Origin: Prochlorococcus sp. AG-409-L18
GTDB taxonomy: Bacteria; Cyanobacteriota; Cyanobacteriia; PCC-6307; Cyanobiaceae
Direction of reading: 5' to 3'
Assembly (NCBI GenBank): GCA_003215535.1
Contig: QCKG01000005.1
Coordinates: 1-64,000, forward strand
DNA length: 64,000 bases
The number at the start of each line of letters is the position of its first letter. The first letter of the stretch is position 1. The position numbers and the translations under genes were made by a program. Below, piece after piece: positions 9,097 to 18,075 of this stretch. Under the pieces are notes generated by a model that did no database searches, was not told where the DNA came from, and saw only the letters and a list, made by a program, of their open reading frames with translations.

Positions 9097-9837
9097 ATGA
9101 CGGCCAGCAGTCCATCTAAGGAAACCATTCTTGTTGCAGATGATGAGGCGAGTATTCGCCGGATCCTCGAAACTCGCCTGTCCATGATTGGCTATCAAGT
9201 GCTAACAGCATGTGATGGCAATGAAGCTCTAGCGCTATTTCAGAAATGTGAGCCTGACTTAGTCGTGCTCGATGTGATGATGCCAAAGCTAGATGGCTAT
9301 GGAGTTTGTCAAGAGTTGCGTAAGGAGTCTGATGTCCCAATTGTGATGCTCACTGCTTTAGGGGATGTCGCAGACAGGATTACAGGCTTGGAGCTGGGCG
9401 CAGATGATTATGTGGTCAAGCCTTTTAGTCCTAAGGAGTTAGAAGCCCGCATTAGATGTGTTCTTCGTAGGGTGGAAAAAGAGCACATTGCTGGGATCCC
9501 TAATTCTGGGGTTATACATGTAACTAATCTTCGAATTGATACCAACAAAAGGCAGGTTTTTCGTGCTGATGATCGAATACGTCTGACTGGGATGGAATTC
9601 AGTTTGCTTGAGCTTTTGGTGAGTCGTTCAGGGGAGCCATTTAGTCGAGGTGAAATCCTTAAGGAAGTCTGGGGTTATACCCCAGAGCGGCATGTTGATA
9701 CTCGAGTTGTAGATGTACATATATCCAGGCTTCGTTCGAAGCTTGAAGATGATCCTGCGAACCCTGAGCTAATACTTACGGCTAGGGGCACGGGTTATTT
9801 GTTCCAGCGCATAGTTGATTCCCTTGCCTCCGATTGA
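9097..9837 (+). CDS. rpaB: Response regulator RpaB (Ycf27, OmpR family)
   Basis: This 246-residue protein has a receiver domain (D15/D16, phospho-acceptor D59, TALGDVADRITGLELGADD block, K in VVKPFSPKE) and a winged-helix domain with EVWGYTPERHVDTRVVDVHI. It closely fits RpaB/Ycf27, the essential high-light and redox regulator that acts with kinase NblS on HLR1 sites. I saw no clear HLR1 pair in its own upstream region. It begins a string of same-strand genes for lipid synthesis; if the TTG start of plsX is right, the two overlap by 23 bp. Confidence 0.93.
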   Translation: MTASSPSKETILVADDEASIRRILETRLSMIGYQVLTACDGNEALALFQKCEPDLVVLDVMMPKLDGYGVCQELRKESDVPIVMLTALGDVADRITGLELGADDYVVKPFSPKELEARIRCVLRRVEKEHIAGIPNSGVIHVTNLRIDTNKRQVFRADDRIRLTGMEFSLLELLVSRSGEPFSRGEILKEVWGYTPERHVDTRVVDVHISRLRSKLEDDPANPELILTARGTGYLFQRIVDSLASD

Positions 9838-11179
9838 TCCTGATTCTCCCTCGACCTATGGATCGAGAAATAAAACTAATCGGCCTAGAGCTATAAGGCG
9901 GTTAGTGATTTGGTACCGACGCAATGCCGCGGTAACAAGTCTTGTTGACTCTGCTGCAAGTTCAGCATCAGTAGCTGGCAACGTCGCAGGGACCGTGGTT
10001 TCTAGTGCTGGATCAGTTGTAACAAGTGCTGGGTCAATGGCAGGAAACGTGCTTCAGCCTCTTGTTTCCGATCCTTTAAGACGTTTGCAAGGCGGCGAGA
10101 GTGATTTAGCAGAAATAGCTATCCAAGATTCTGATCGGCTTTGGATAGCTGTTGATGGTATGGGAGGAGATCACGCTCCGGGACTGATTTTGGATGGTTG
10201 CCTTCAGGCTGTTAAGAGGCTGCCAATTCGAATCAAATTTGTTGGTGAATCCGAAAGAGTTTTGCAGGGGGCTAAGGAAAATGGATTAATTGAATTAATG
10301 AATCAAGCAATTGATTCCGGTTGTTTGGAGCTCGTATCAAGTGGCCCTTCTGTAGGTATGGATGAGGAAGCCACTGTTGTTCGTAAGAAGCGCGATGCAA
10401 GTATCAATATCGCCATGGATCTTGTTAAGAAAGGGCAAGCAATGGCTGTTTATTCCGCGGGCAATTCAGGTGCATTGATGGCCTCAGCGATTTTTCGGCT
10501 AGGTCGTTTGGTTGGTATAGACCGCCCTGCAATAGGGGCTCTTTTCCCCACAAAGGACCCTGGGCAACCGGTTCTGGTTCTTGATGTTGGAGCAAATATG
10601 GATTGCAAGCCAGCTTATTTGCACCAGTTTGCTCTCTTGGGCAATATTTATTCTCGAGATGTTTTGCAGATTTCTAAGCCTCGAATAGGGCTTTTGAATA
10701 TTGGTGAGGAGTCTTGTAAAGGCAATGAACTTTCTCTTAGGACTTATGAGCTTTTAAGTGAAGAGGAACGTTTTCATTTCGCTGGGAACTGTGAAGGGAG
10801 GGATGTTCTTTCTGGAGATTTTGATGTGGTGGTTTGTGATGGCTTCACTGGAAATGTGTTATTGAAATTCCTTGAGTCAGTAGGAAGTGTTTTGTTAGGT
10901 GTGCTTCGAGCTGAATTGCCACGAGGCAGGAGAGGAAAGGTTGGTTCTGCATTCCTAAGAAGTAATTTGAAGCGCATCAAGAAACGTCTTGATCATGCAG
11001 AGCATGGCGGAGCACTTTTACTGGGGGTAAATGGCATCTGTGTTATTGGGCATGGCAGCAGTAAGGCACTCTCTGTTGTTAGTGCTCTTCGTATCGCACA
11101 TTCCGCTGCAAGCCATGGAGTTATGGAAGATTTGGCTGAGTTGCAAAAACCGCAGCCTTTAAGTGCTGTGGTTGACTGA
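9815..11179 (+). CDS. plsX: Phosphate acyltransferase PlsX
   Basis: PlsX makes acyl-phosphate from acyl-ACP, the first step of phosphatidic acid synthesis in bacteria. The family core begins at IAVDGMGGDHAP near residue 111 and continues through the SAGNSGALMASA and DVGANMDCKP blocks. Ahead of it is an unusual extension of about 100 residues: a basic part (RPRAIRRLVIWYRR) then an Ala/Ser/Val/Gly-rich repetitive part. No ATG fits; candidate starts are TTG 9815, TTG 9824 and GTG 9905, the last with an AGG a few bases upstream. The longest is given, but GTG 9905 is a serious alternative. The order plsX-fabH-fabD-plsC links acyl-chain start with membrane lipid synthesis. Confidence 0.9.
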   Translation: MIPLPPIDPDSPSTYGSRNKTNRPRAIRRLVIWYRRNAAVTSLVDSAASSASVAGNVAGTVVSSAGSVVTSAGSMAGNVLQPLVSDPLRRLQGGESDLAEIAIQDSDRLWIAVDGMGGDHAPGLILDGCLQAVKRLPIRIKFVGESERVLQGAKENGLIELMNQAIDSGCLELVSSGPSVGMDEEATVVRKKRDASINIAMDLVKKGQAMAVYSAGNSGALMASAIFRLGRLVGIDRPAIGALFPTKDPGQPVLVLDVGANMDCKPAYLHQFALLGNIYSRDVLQISKPRIGLLNIGEESCKGNELSLRTYELLSEEERFHFAGNCEGRDVLSGDFDVVVCDGFTGNVLLKFLESVGSVLLGVLRAELPRGRRGKVGSAFLRSNLKRIKKRLDHAEHGGALLLGVNGICVIGHGSSKALSVVSALRIAHSAASHGVMEDLAELQKPQPLSAVVD

Positions 11180-11220
11180 CCATTCTTGGCAACTAATCCT
11201 CCTTGGATGGAACTTCCGAA

Positions 11221-12222
11221 ATGATTCGTGGAGTCACGCTTGTAGGTAGCGGCAGCGCTACTCCCTGTCAAAGGGTAAGTAATGATCAGTTGGGCTTGCG
11301 CGTTGAGACAAATGATGCATGGATCAAAAGTCGTACTGGGATTCGTGTTCGTCGTGTAGTTGGACCCGAGGAATCACTTGCTGACCTTGCGAAACAAGCA
11401 GGCTTATCGGCTATTCACATGGCTGGTTGGGATCCAGAAAGCATTGATTTGGTTTTATTGGCGACTTCAACCCCAGATGATCTTTTTGGCTCTGCCCCAA
11501 AAGTACAAGCAAAATTAGGAGCAAATAGGGCAGTGGCGTTTGATTTAACTGCTGCTTGTAGTGGGTTCCTTTTCGCTCTAGTTACTGCAGCTCAATTTCT
11601 GAGAAGTGGAGCTATGCAGAGGGTTCTTGTGATTGGCGCTGATCAACTCTCGCGTTGGGTTGATTGGGATGATCGGAGAAGTTGTGTACTCTTTGGAGAT
11701 GGCGCAGGTGCGGTTGCTCTTCAAGCAACGAGTAGTGATATTGATGGATTAATTGGCTTTTGTTTGAAATCTGATGGAGCTCGTGGGGATTGTTTGAATT
11801 TGCCCCAATTGGTTGAGCATATGCCTTTAGTCGATGGAACTACTTACCAGAGAGGAGGCTTTTCTCCTATTCAGATGAATGGTCAAGAGGTATATAAATT
11901 CGCAGTGCGTGAGGTGCCTAGCATTTTGGAACAGCTTTTGAGGACACAAAATATTGAAGCTGGACAATTGGATTGGTTGCTGCTTCATCAAGCCAATCAA
12001 CGAATTCTTGATGGTGTAGCTAATCGCTTTAATATTCCGACTAGCAAGGTTTTAAGCAATCTTGCTGACTATGGAAATACATCTGCAGCAACTATTCCTC
12101 TGATGTTGGATGAAGCTGTTCGAGATGGCAGAGTCAAATCAGGCGACCTCATCGCTAGTAGTGGGTTTGGAGCTGGTTTGAGTTGGGGTGCGGCTCTCTT
12201 CCGGTGGCATGGTCCCAATTAG
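11221..12222 (+). CDS. fabH: 3-oxoacyl-ACP synthase III
   Basis: FabH condenses acetyl-CoA with malonyl-ACP to begin fatty-acid synthesis. The catalytic triad is visible: C113 in DLTAACSGFLFAL, His in LLLHQANQRI and Asn in ADYGNTSAAT. The GAGLSWG block near the C-terminus is also typical. ATG at 11221 leads directly into MIRGVTLVGSGSATP and is preferred to an in-frame TTG at 11203. It lies 41 bp after plsX and 26 bp before fabD. Confidence 0.95.
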   Translation: MIRGVTLVGSGSATPCQRVSNDQLGLRVETNDAWIKSRTGIRVRRVVGPEESLADLAKQAGLSAIHMAGWDPESIDLVLLATSTPDDLFGSAPKVQAKLGANRAVAFDLTAACSGFLFALVTAAQFLRSGAMQRVLVIGADQLSRWVDWDDRRSCVLFGDGAGAVALQATSSDIDGLIGFCLKSDGARGDCLNLPQLVEHMPLVDGTTYQRGGFSPIQMNGQEVYKFAVREVPSILEQLLRTQNIEAGQLDWLLLHQANQRILDGVANRFNIPTSKVLSNLADYGNTSAATIPLMLDEAVRDGRVKSGDLIASSGFGAGLSWGAALFRWHGPN

Positions 12223-12248
12223 GCTTGGCCTGATTAGGTGATCTTTTT

Positions 12249-13145
12249 ATGACCATCGCATGGGTTTTTCCAGGTCAAGGCTCGCAGAAACCTGGTATGT
12301 CTGACCATGTCATTAATTTGCCTGGCGCAAAAGAGCGATTTGACTTGGCCTCACAAATTCTCGGACGAGACTTATTGGAAATATGTGGTGTAGATGGATG
12401 TGCTTCCAATCCCTCTTCCGACCTCAATGACACAAGAAATACTCAACCGGCGCTTTTTGTGGTGGAGTCGTTGTTAATTGATGAATTGAAAAGACAAGGG
12501 CGAAAGCCGGCTTTTCTTGCAGGTCATAGTCTTGGTGAGTTTGTGGCTCTATATGCGGCTGAGGTTTTTGATGCCAAAACAGCCTTGGTGTTGTTGCAAA
12601 ATCGATCAGAGCTAATGGCTGCCGCGGGAGGAGGTGCAATGACTGCGGTTATGGGGTTCGACCGTGGACGACTTGAGAGCCTCGTAGGAGCGGCTCAGGA
12701 CGTGGTGATTGCCAATGACAACAGTTCTGCGCAGGTAGTCCTTTCTGGCTCCTTGCAGGCTGTTGAGGAGCTGGTAAACCAGCTTTCTTGCAAGAGGGCT
12801 ATCCCCCTTCAGGTTTCTGGAGCTTTCCATTCCCCTTTTATGTCAGATGCGGCTAAAGAGTTTGAGTTATTGCTTGATTCAGTCCACTTTCAAGATGCTT
12901 CCATCCCAGTTCTTAGTAACTCAGAACCTTCTCCCACTGGTGAATCAACTCTTTTAAAGAACCGTCTTAAGATGCAAATGACCAGCGGAGTACGTTGGCG
13001 CGAAACGATGGATGTTTTAGTGGCTGAGGGGGTAAATACTTTGGTTGAGATAGGCCCTGGGAATGTTCTTAGTGGTTTAGCAAAGAGATCTTTAAAGGGA
13101 ATAACTATTAGCCAAATAGCAACTTCTATTGACTTAGGTTGTTGA
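12249..13145 (+). CDS. fabD: Malonyl-CoA:ACP transacylase
   Basis: FabD transfers malonyl groups from CoA to acyl carrier protein. The 298-residue protein starts with the FPGQGSQ oxyanion-loop motif, contains the nucleophile elbow GHSLGEF, a catalytic His in SGAFHSPFM and the late block VEIGPGNVLSGL. The length is normal for the family. It sits between fabH and plsC, with only 3 bp before the plsC start. Confidence 0.95.
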   Translation: MTIAWVFPGQGSQKPGMSDHVINLPGAKERFDLASQILGRDLLEICGVDGCASNPSSDLNDTRNTQPALFVVESLLIDELKRQGRKPAFLAGHSLGEFVALYAAEVFDAKTALVLLQNRSELMAAAGGGAMTAVMGFDRGRLESLVGAAQDVVIANDNSSAQVVLSGSLQAVEELVNQLSCKRAIPLQVSGAFHSPFMSDAAKEFELLLDSVHFQDASIPVLSNSEPSPTGESTLLKNRLKMQMTSGVRWRETMDVLVAEGVNTLVEIGPGNVLSGLAKRSLKGITISQIATSIDLGC

Positions 13146-13148
13146 AAG

Positions 13149-13808
13149 TTGACTAATCCACTTAATTCTGCGATTGCTGAAACTGCATTAACTAAGCAGC
13201 CTAGCTCCAGTATTGTATATAAGTTAGTTAGTTATTTATTAGTTTTTCCTGTTTTTCGCTTCTTATTTAGAGGAATTACTTTTGGCAATTCGAATGTTCC
13301 CAAAAGAGGTCCTTTAGTTGTTGTAGCAAATCATGGGTCTCATCTTGACCCTCCCTTGCTTGGTCATGCTTTAGGACGACCTGTAGCTTTTATGGCCAAG
13401 GCAGAGCTGTTTAAAATCCCTTTAATAGGTTCTGTTATTCGAGCTTGCGGTGCATATCCTGTTAAGCGTGGAGCTAGTGACCGCGAGGCAATTAAAACAG
13501 CTAGTGCCAAGCTTCGTGAAGGTTGGGCAATAGGTGTTTTCCTTGATGGCACACGTCAGAGCAATGGAAAGGTTAATAGCCCCATGCCAGGAGCGGCTTT
13601 GTTGTCTGCACGTACAGGAGCTTCTTTGTTGCCAGTTGCCATCGCAAATAGTCATAGAGCGTTAGGGTCAGGGAAATTATTCCCAAGATTGGTACGCATT
13701 GAATTGCGGATTGGAGAGCCAATTTCTCCACCTCGTAGTAGGCGTAAGTCTGATTTGCAAGAGACAACATTTGAATTGCAAAGACGAATTAATGCTTTAT
13801 TGGGTTAG
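13149..13808 (+). CDS. plsC: 1-acyl-sn-glycerol-3-phosphate acyltransferase
   Basis: This 219-residue membrane-associated enzyme should add the second acyl chain to lysophosphatidic acid. A hydrophobic segment (VSYLLVFPVFRFLF) is followed by the catalytic NHGSHLDP motif (NHx4D), then a second block reading FLDGTRQ in place of the common FPEGTR, and a third around LLPVAIAN. The start is TTG at 13149, 3 bp after the fabD stop, with no ATG nearby that keeps the motifs. It completes the plsX-fabH-fabD-plsC set. Confidence 0.9.
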   Translation: MTNPLNSAIAETALTKQPSSSIVYKLVSYLLVFPVFRFLFRGITFGNSNVPKRGPLVVVANHGSHLDPPLLGHALGRPVAFMAKAELFKIPLIGSVIRACGAYPVKRGASDREAIKTASAKLREGWAIGVFLDGTRQSNGKVNSPMPGAALLSARTGASLLPVAIANSHRALGSGKLFPRLVRIELRIGEPISPPRSRRKSDLQETTFELQRRINALLG

Positions 13809-13809
13809 A

Positions 13810-14427
13810 TTAATCTCTTTTTTTACTGTGTAGATTATTAATATTATTAGTAATTCTTTCTTCCAAAACTTTAGGAGCTAATAGCTTGAGGTCTCTTCCT
13901 GTTGCAACCCAGATCCAAGCCCTTGTTAAGTCAATTACTTGCTTACTCCACCCTTCTTTTTTGCAATTTGGTACACATGGCACTGACAAACTTGTCAGTT
14001 TGATTCCTCTACTTCCTGCTATGATATTCCCTAAAGAAATTGCTCTAGATAGATGATCTTCACTAGTTATTAGCAGTATATGTTTTGTTTCCTTTTCTTT
14101 TAATTCATCAACTAATGAAGTGAAGTTGGTAAGAGTATCTTGAGCTCGATAATCGAGTGTTACTTGTTGCGAAGGGATCCCTGCTTTTGCCATTAACCAA
14201 TTTGCATGTTCAGGATTGCTCCCGCCACTCAAAATTAGCGGTAGCCGTTTCTCCAAAGCTATTTTTGCTCCCATCCGTTCTCGATCTATATCTCCACCTA
14301 GTACAAGAATTAATTGAGGAGGGGTTTTATTCATCCAGGCTATCCTGAAGGGATGTAAAGGACCAGGCCCAATTAACCAAATAAATAATGCTCCGATAGT
14401 TAGAGACTCTTTGTTAAATAGTCTCAT
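13810..14427 (-). CDS. YdcF/ElyC-like DUF218 protein
   Basis: This 205-residue protein has one N-terminal membrane segment (LTIGALFIWLIGPGP) and a DUF218 fold: LILVLGGD, ILSGGSNPEHANW, a TLDYRAQDTLTNF block and LLITSEDHLSRA. Members are often tied to envelope polysaccharide or S-adenosylmethionine binding, but no defined function can be given here. The ATG overlaps the tsaB stop by one base (TAATG), so it is translated with tsaB and ycf34. It converges on plsC with a 1-bp gap. Confidence 0.75.
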   Translation of the reverse strand: MRLFNKESLTIGALFIWLIGPGPLHPFRIAWMNKTPPQLILVLGGDIDRERMGAKIALEKRLPLILSGGSNPEHANWLMAKAGIPSQQVTLDYRAQDTLTNFTSLVDELKEKETKHILLITSEDHLSRAISLGNIIAGSRGIKLTSLSVPCVPNCKKEGWSKQVIDLTRAWIWVATGRDLKLLAPKVLEERITNNINNLHSKKRD

Positions 14428-15101
14428 TAAGAATTAGATACTGGTGAAGTTGGATATATAGGAAGAACATCGCTCCATATGCTTTTCTTTTGTATTTTGT
14501 GGCTTTCCAGACAAATCTCTAAGAGTGTTTGTACATCAGCTTCGACATCTTGATTTTCATGTATTAAAGGATAAACATGCCTATCTTTTCCCAACAAATG
14601 AGGCGCTTCTAATTCTGAGACTTGGTCTAAACAAGTAATATTACAGTTGTGATTAACTTGATATTTCCCTCCAACCTTTCCTCTCTTATCTAAATCTTTA
14701 ATGATCCAAAAGGGTTGACTTTGTTCTTTTGGACACAAAGTCTTGGCTAGGCGAGGAGCCATTAAGGGAAAGCTTCCTATCCCATCAAGTGGACAGTCAA
14801 GCTGTTGTGCAAGAGTTCTTGCCATTACTACTGTTAGACGGGTACCAGTGAATCCACCAGGGCCAGTAGCTACTGCAATTCGAGTTAACTGAGACCAGTA
14901 TTTAGTTGGTAAAAGCTTTGCTACACAACTAAGCAGGCTGTTTGATAGTTTTTTACCTATAGGGAATGTTAAGCAACGTTTGCTTTTTTCTGGATCTCTA
15001 CTGTCAAGTAGAGCTACCCCAAGAGTTTCAGAAGAACTATGCATCGCCATCAGAAAATGCCCTAGAGCAGATTTGTTTTCATTAATGACATCCCATTTCA
15101 T
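14427..15101 (-). CDS. tsaB: tRNA threonylcarbamoyladenosine synthesis protein TsaB (YeaZ)
   Basis: TsaB partners TsaD in adding the t6A modification to tRNAs that read ANN codons. The ASKHA fold is seen in AMHSSSETLGVALLDS near the start and in the strongly conserved AVATGPGGFTGTRL motif. The C-terminal half is less conserved, as usual for TsaB. The 4-bp ATGA overlap with ycf34 upstream and the TAATG overlap with the ydcF-like gene downstream make a tight three-gene unit. An inner start near the MAMHSS motif is possible. Confidence 0.88.
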   Translation of the reverse strand: MKWDVINENKSALGHFLMAMHSSSETLGVALLDSRDPEKSKRCLTFPIGKKLSNSLLSCVAKLLPTKYWSQLTRIAVATGPGGFTGTRLTVVMARTLAQQLDCPLDGIGSFPLMAPRLAKTLCPKEQSQPFWIIKDLDKRGKVGGKYQVNHNCNITCLDQVSELEAPHLLGKDRHVYPLIHENQDVEADVQTLLEICLESHKIQKKSIWSDVLPIYPTSPVSNS

Positions 15102-15349
15102 GTGGGTAGTTCCTCTCCTGGTCTCAATCTGAGCCAGCGTCCATGGTCTTCTAAGAAACTATTGCATTGGCGGACATCCCATTCAATTCCAGATTCGCCA
15201 TTTGCCAGATCCATCACACTGATATGAATACGAGGATCATTTGGCTCAATGTCAGGAGATGCGTTGAGATGAGGAGCACCATGTTGCCTCTCCACGGTGT
15301 GATAGGCCTTGCAACGGTCCACCCAGTGGCAATTAACACATATGCACAT
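15098..15349 (-). CDS. ycf34: Ycf34 iron-sulfur protein
   Basis: Ycf34 is a small cyanobacterial and plastid protein that binds an Fe-S cluster and is linked to photosynthetic electron transport. The N-terminal cysteines C2, C4, C7 and C13 (MCICVNCHWVDRC) are the expected ligands, and GIEWDVRQCNSF is also conserved. An ATG five codons upstream (15364) is possible, but GGAG lies 7 bases before the ATG at 15349, and family members start MCICxNC, so the inner start is chosen. It is the first gene of the ycf34-tsaB-ydcF unit and is divergent from cca. Confidence 0.9.
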   Translation of the reverse strand: MCICVNCHWVDRCKAYHTVERQHGAPHLNASPDIEPNDPRIHISVMDLANGESGIEWDVRQCNSFLEDHGRWLRLRPGEELPT

Positions 15350-15356
15350 ATTCAAT

Positions 15357-15360
15357 CTCC
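15357..15360 (-). promoter_or_regulatory. Shine-Dalgarno GGAG that decides the ycf34 start
   Basis: GGAG on the minus strand lies 7 bases before the ATG at 15349. It sits inside the five-codon extension read from ATG 15364, so it supports the shorter Ycf34. Confidence 0.6.
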
Positions 15361-15399
15361 ACAACCTTTTGCTGTTTCATTTTGGAGGGTTAGATAATT

Positions 15400-16590
15400 A
15401 TGCTTGCTAAGGCTATTTGGGAAAAGTTAAAACCTGAAGAATGGCCATTGCGAATTGCTGATCTTCCTGAAGGAAGTGCATTGGTTGGAGGAGCTGTTCG
15501 TGATGTGATTCTTAAAAGGATTGAGCAAAGGTTTGATCTTGACTTTGTAGTACCTTCTGAAGCAGTCAAACTTGCGAATAGATTTGCTCTTAACTTAGGA
15601 GCTAAGTGCATAGTCCTTGATTATGAAAGAGATATTGCTCGTTTAATAATTGATAGATGGACAATTGATTTTGCTAGTTATCAAAAACATGGTTTCGAGA
15701 AAGATCTTTTGCGTAGAGACTTCAGGGTTAATGCAATTGCATTAACCCTGAAGTCTTGCCCAGAAATTATTGACCCTTCCCATGGCATAAAGGACTTAAC
15801 TCAAAAAAAATTGGTTGCTTTAAGTGAACAAAACCTAATAGATGATCCATTGAGATTACTTCGTGCATTCAGGCTAATGGCTGAACTAAATCTGTCGATT
15901 GACCCTCAAACAAAACATTGGATTTTGGCCAATTCAGCACTGCTTTCAAGATCTGCACCTGAGAGAGTTCAAAGTGAGTTGAATCTTTTAGTAGCTGCTC
16001 CATGGGCTGATGAAGTTCTACCCATCCTTAAAGAAAGCGGCTTATTGACTTTGTGGAGTGATCAACAAGAGACTTGCAAAATGAGTCCTCCTTTCAAAAA
16101 GGATGCACGGGCTTTATCAGCAAAAGAAGCGGCTTTAGCATTGCCTTTAGCTCGTTTGACATATTTATTAAGTGATGATGGATTGCTGCAATTGCGTTTT
16201 AGTCGTAGACAAAGGAATCGCTGTCAATTGCTAAGGAAGTGGCAAAACTATAGTGATGATATGGATTTTCAGAGTCTTAAAGAAGAAGACCGCCTTCAAT
16301 TGCATAAGGACTTAGAGGCTGATCTTCCAGCGCTTTTACTTGGACTCTCTTCTGGAAATCAGAAACTTTGGTTAAGGCGGTGGAGGGATCAAAATGACCC
16401 TTTGTTTCATCCTGCTTCTCCAGTGGATGGACATACTCTTCAGGTGAGTCTAGGTATTCCCTCTGGACCACAACTAGGTAAACTAATTACATATCTATGC
16501 AAAGAAAGAGCCTTTGATCGAGTGCAGAATCAGGAGGAAGCTTTTCTAGCTGCACGTTACTGGTTGAAGCAGAACATCACCGTACTGTGA
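15400..16590 (+). CDS. tRNA nucleotidyltransferase / poly(A) polymerase family (CCA-adding type)
   Basis: This 396-residue protein has the class II nucleotidyltransferase head: ALVGGAVRDVIL, catalytic carboxylates in FDLDFVV, the RRDFRVNAIAL motif and the nucleotide-recognition block DDPLRLLRAFR. It should add or repair the CCA end of tRNAs; tRNA-Asn in this window lacks an encoded CCA, which fits a need for it. GGAGGG precedes the ATG by about 11 bases. A perfect 40-bp palindrome lies inside the conserved RRDFRVNAIAL region. Cyanobacteria may split A and CC addition between enzymes, so the exact specificity is open. Confidence 0.88.
   Translation: MLAKAIWEKLKPEEWPLRIADLPEGSALVGGAVRDVILKRIEQRFDLDFVVPSEAVKLANRFALNLGAKCIVLDYERDIARLIIDRWTIDFASYQKHGFEKDLLRRDFRVNAIALTLKSCPEIIDPSHGIKDLTQKKLVALSEQNLIDDPLRLLRAFRLMAELNLSIDPQTKHWILANSALLSRSAPERVQSELNLLVAAPWADEVLPILKESGLLTLWSDQQETCKMSPPFKKDARALSAKEAALALPLARLTYLLSDDGLLQLRFSRRQRNRCQLLRKWQNYSDDMDFQSLKEEDRLQLHKDLEADLPALLLGLSSGNQKLWLRRWRDQNDPLFHPASPVDGHTLQVSLGIPSGPQLGKLITYLCKERAFDRVQNQEEAFLAARYWLKQNITVL
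15717..15756. repeat. Perfect 40-bp palindrome with no spacer, inside the CCA enzyme gene
   Basis: The left arm, 15717-15736, is AGACTTCAGGGTTAATGCAA, and 15737-15756 is its exact reverse complement, centred on AA|TT. It encodes residues RDFRVNAIALTLKS of the nucleotidyltransferase. In RNA it would form a 20-bp stem minus the few bases needed for a loop, in DNA a cruciform. Flanking bases G15716 and T15757 could add a wobble pair in RNA only. Confidence 0.97.
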
Positions 16591-16658
16591 TTAACTGCAC
16601 AAGCACTCCATAAATCGATCGGCTGATCCGGACCATTCCCCCTTCCCCCCTAGTTCCT

Positions 16659-17093
16659 ATGAGCGTTCGCCTTTACATCGGTAATTTGCCCCAAACTTTC
16701 GAGAGTAAGGAGCTTGAAGCTCTACTGGGGAGCATCGGAGATGGGATTCGCTTTAAAGCGGTTTTTGATAGAGATACAGGGGGTTGTAGGGGCTTTGGCT
16801 TCGCAAATGTCCCTGATCAGAAAATCGCTGATTCATTGATTCAGCAGCTCAATGGTACTGATTTCAATGGAAATAAGCTAAGGGTTGAACGCTCAGAGCG
16901 GCGAGAATCAAATAGTGGTGGGTCTCGACGTGGGGGGAACTCGTCAAATGGCAATTCTCAAGGCGCGAATCGTAAGCAGGCTAAAAAAGTTGTACATAGT
17001 GACGCTCCTTCTAAAGAAGCACCTGATCCACGTTGGGCTGGAGAGTTGTCGAAATTAAAAGATCTTCTTGCTAATCAAAAAACAGCAGTTTGA
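16659..17093 (+). CDS. RRM-type RNA-binding protein
   Basis: A single RNA-recognition motif fills residues 1 to about 82, with RNP2 (LYIGNL) and RNP1 (RGFGFANV). A Gly/Ser/Asn/Arg-rich linker (SGGSRRGGNSSNGN) follows, then a short C-terminal helix-like tail (WAGELSKLKDLL). This is the cyanobacterial Rbp type, which in other strains responds to cold or affects mRNA location; no specific target can be given. It stands alone between cca and the convergent crtB. Confidence 0.9.
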   Translation: MSVRLYIGNLPQTFESKELEALLGSIGDGIRFKAVFDRDTGGCRGFGFANVPDQKIADSLIQQLNGTDFNGNKLRVERSERRESNSGGSRRGGNSSNGNSQGANRKQAKKVVHSDAPSKEAPDPRWAGELSKLKDLLANQKTAV

Positions 17094-17134
17094 TCAATGC
17101 TCTCCTAAGTGAATGAGGATTTTCTCATTGCTTT

Positions 17135-18075
17135 TTAATGGGATTGAGCGATTAGGTAGGACAATGGAAGGTCTAAAATCTTCACCCAGCGATTTACATA
17201 AGCTCGATTATTAAAGACATCATAGTCGAGTCTTTCTATAGCATCTAATATCCCTCTATAAAGCCTCAGGGAAGTCCATACTGGCCAACGTGCATCAGGA
17301 GACAGCCAGCGGACCCCATCCTCAGAACGGGCAAACCATTCCCTAGCTCTATTTAATTGAAATGCCATTAGATTTTTCCATTGTTTGTTAAGTTTTCCAG
17401 CCATAAGATCATTTTCTGAATAACCAAATCGCTTTAAATCTTCTTGAGGGATGTAAATCCGTCCTCTCCCTCTGTCCTCTCCTACGTCTCTAAGAATATT
17501 TGTTAATTGATTAGCTATGCCAAGAGCGATTGCTGCTTCAGATGGATCTGGTGCGGAGCTCCATGGAGCTGTTGTGTAGGCAGGGTCTAGACCCATCACA
17601 CCTTGAGTCATAAGTCCAACAGTTCCTGCAACTCTGTAGCAATAAAGCTTTAGATCCTTGAAAGTTTCGTATCTATGTTGCTCAAGATCCATTCTCTGTC
17701 CTTCTATCATATCGAGATATGGCTGGATAGGCTGTGAGAAACGCTCAATGGTGTCAGCCATTACTGCATCAAGCTCATCTTTAATGCACCCTTGAAAAAC
17801 TGACCTTGTATGTTCTTCCCAGGCTGCAAGTCGGTCTGATAGCTCACTGACTGAACACTTTTGTGCTTCAGGACTATCCATAAGTTCGTCTGTTCTTCTA
17901 CACCAAACGTAAATCGCCCAAATAGCCTGTCGTTTGGCTTTCGGAAGGAGCATGGTCCCCAAATAGAAAGTTTTGGCCCATTGCGCGGTTTCTTTGCGAC
18001 ATATCTCATAGGAATCCTCAAGGCTGATGGGCTCCTTCGTATTCATAATTGTTGAAGTTGGAATCCCAAGAGCCA

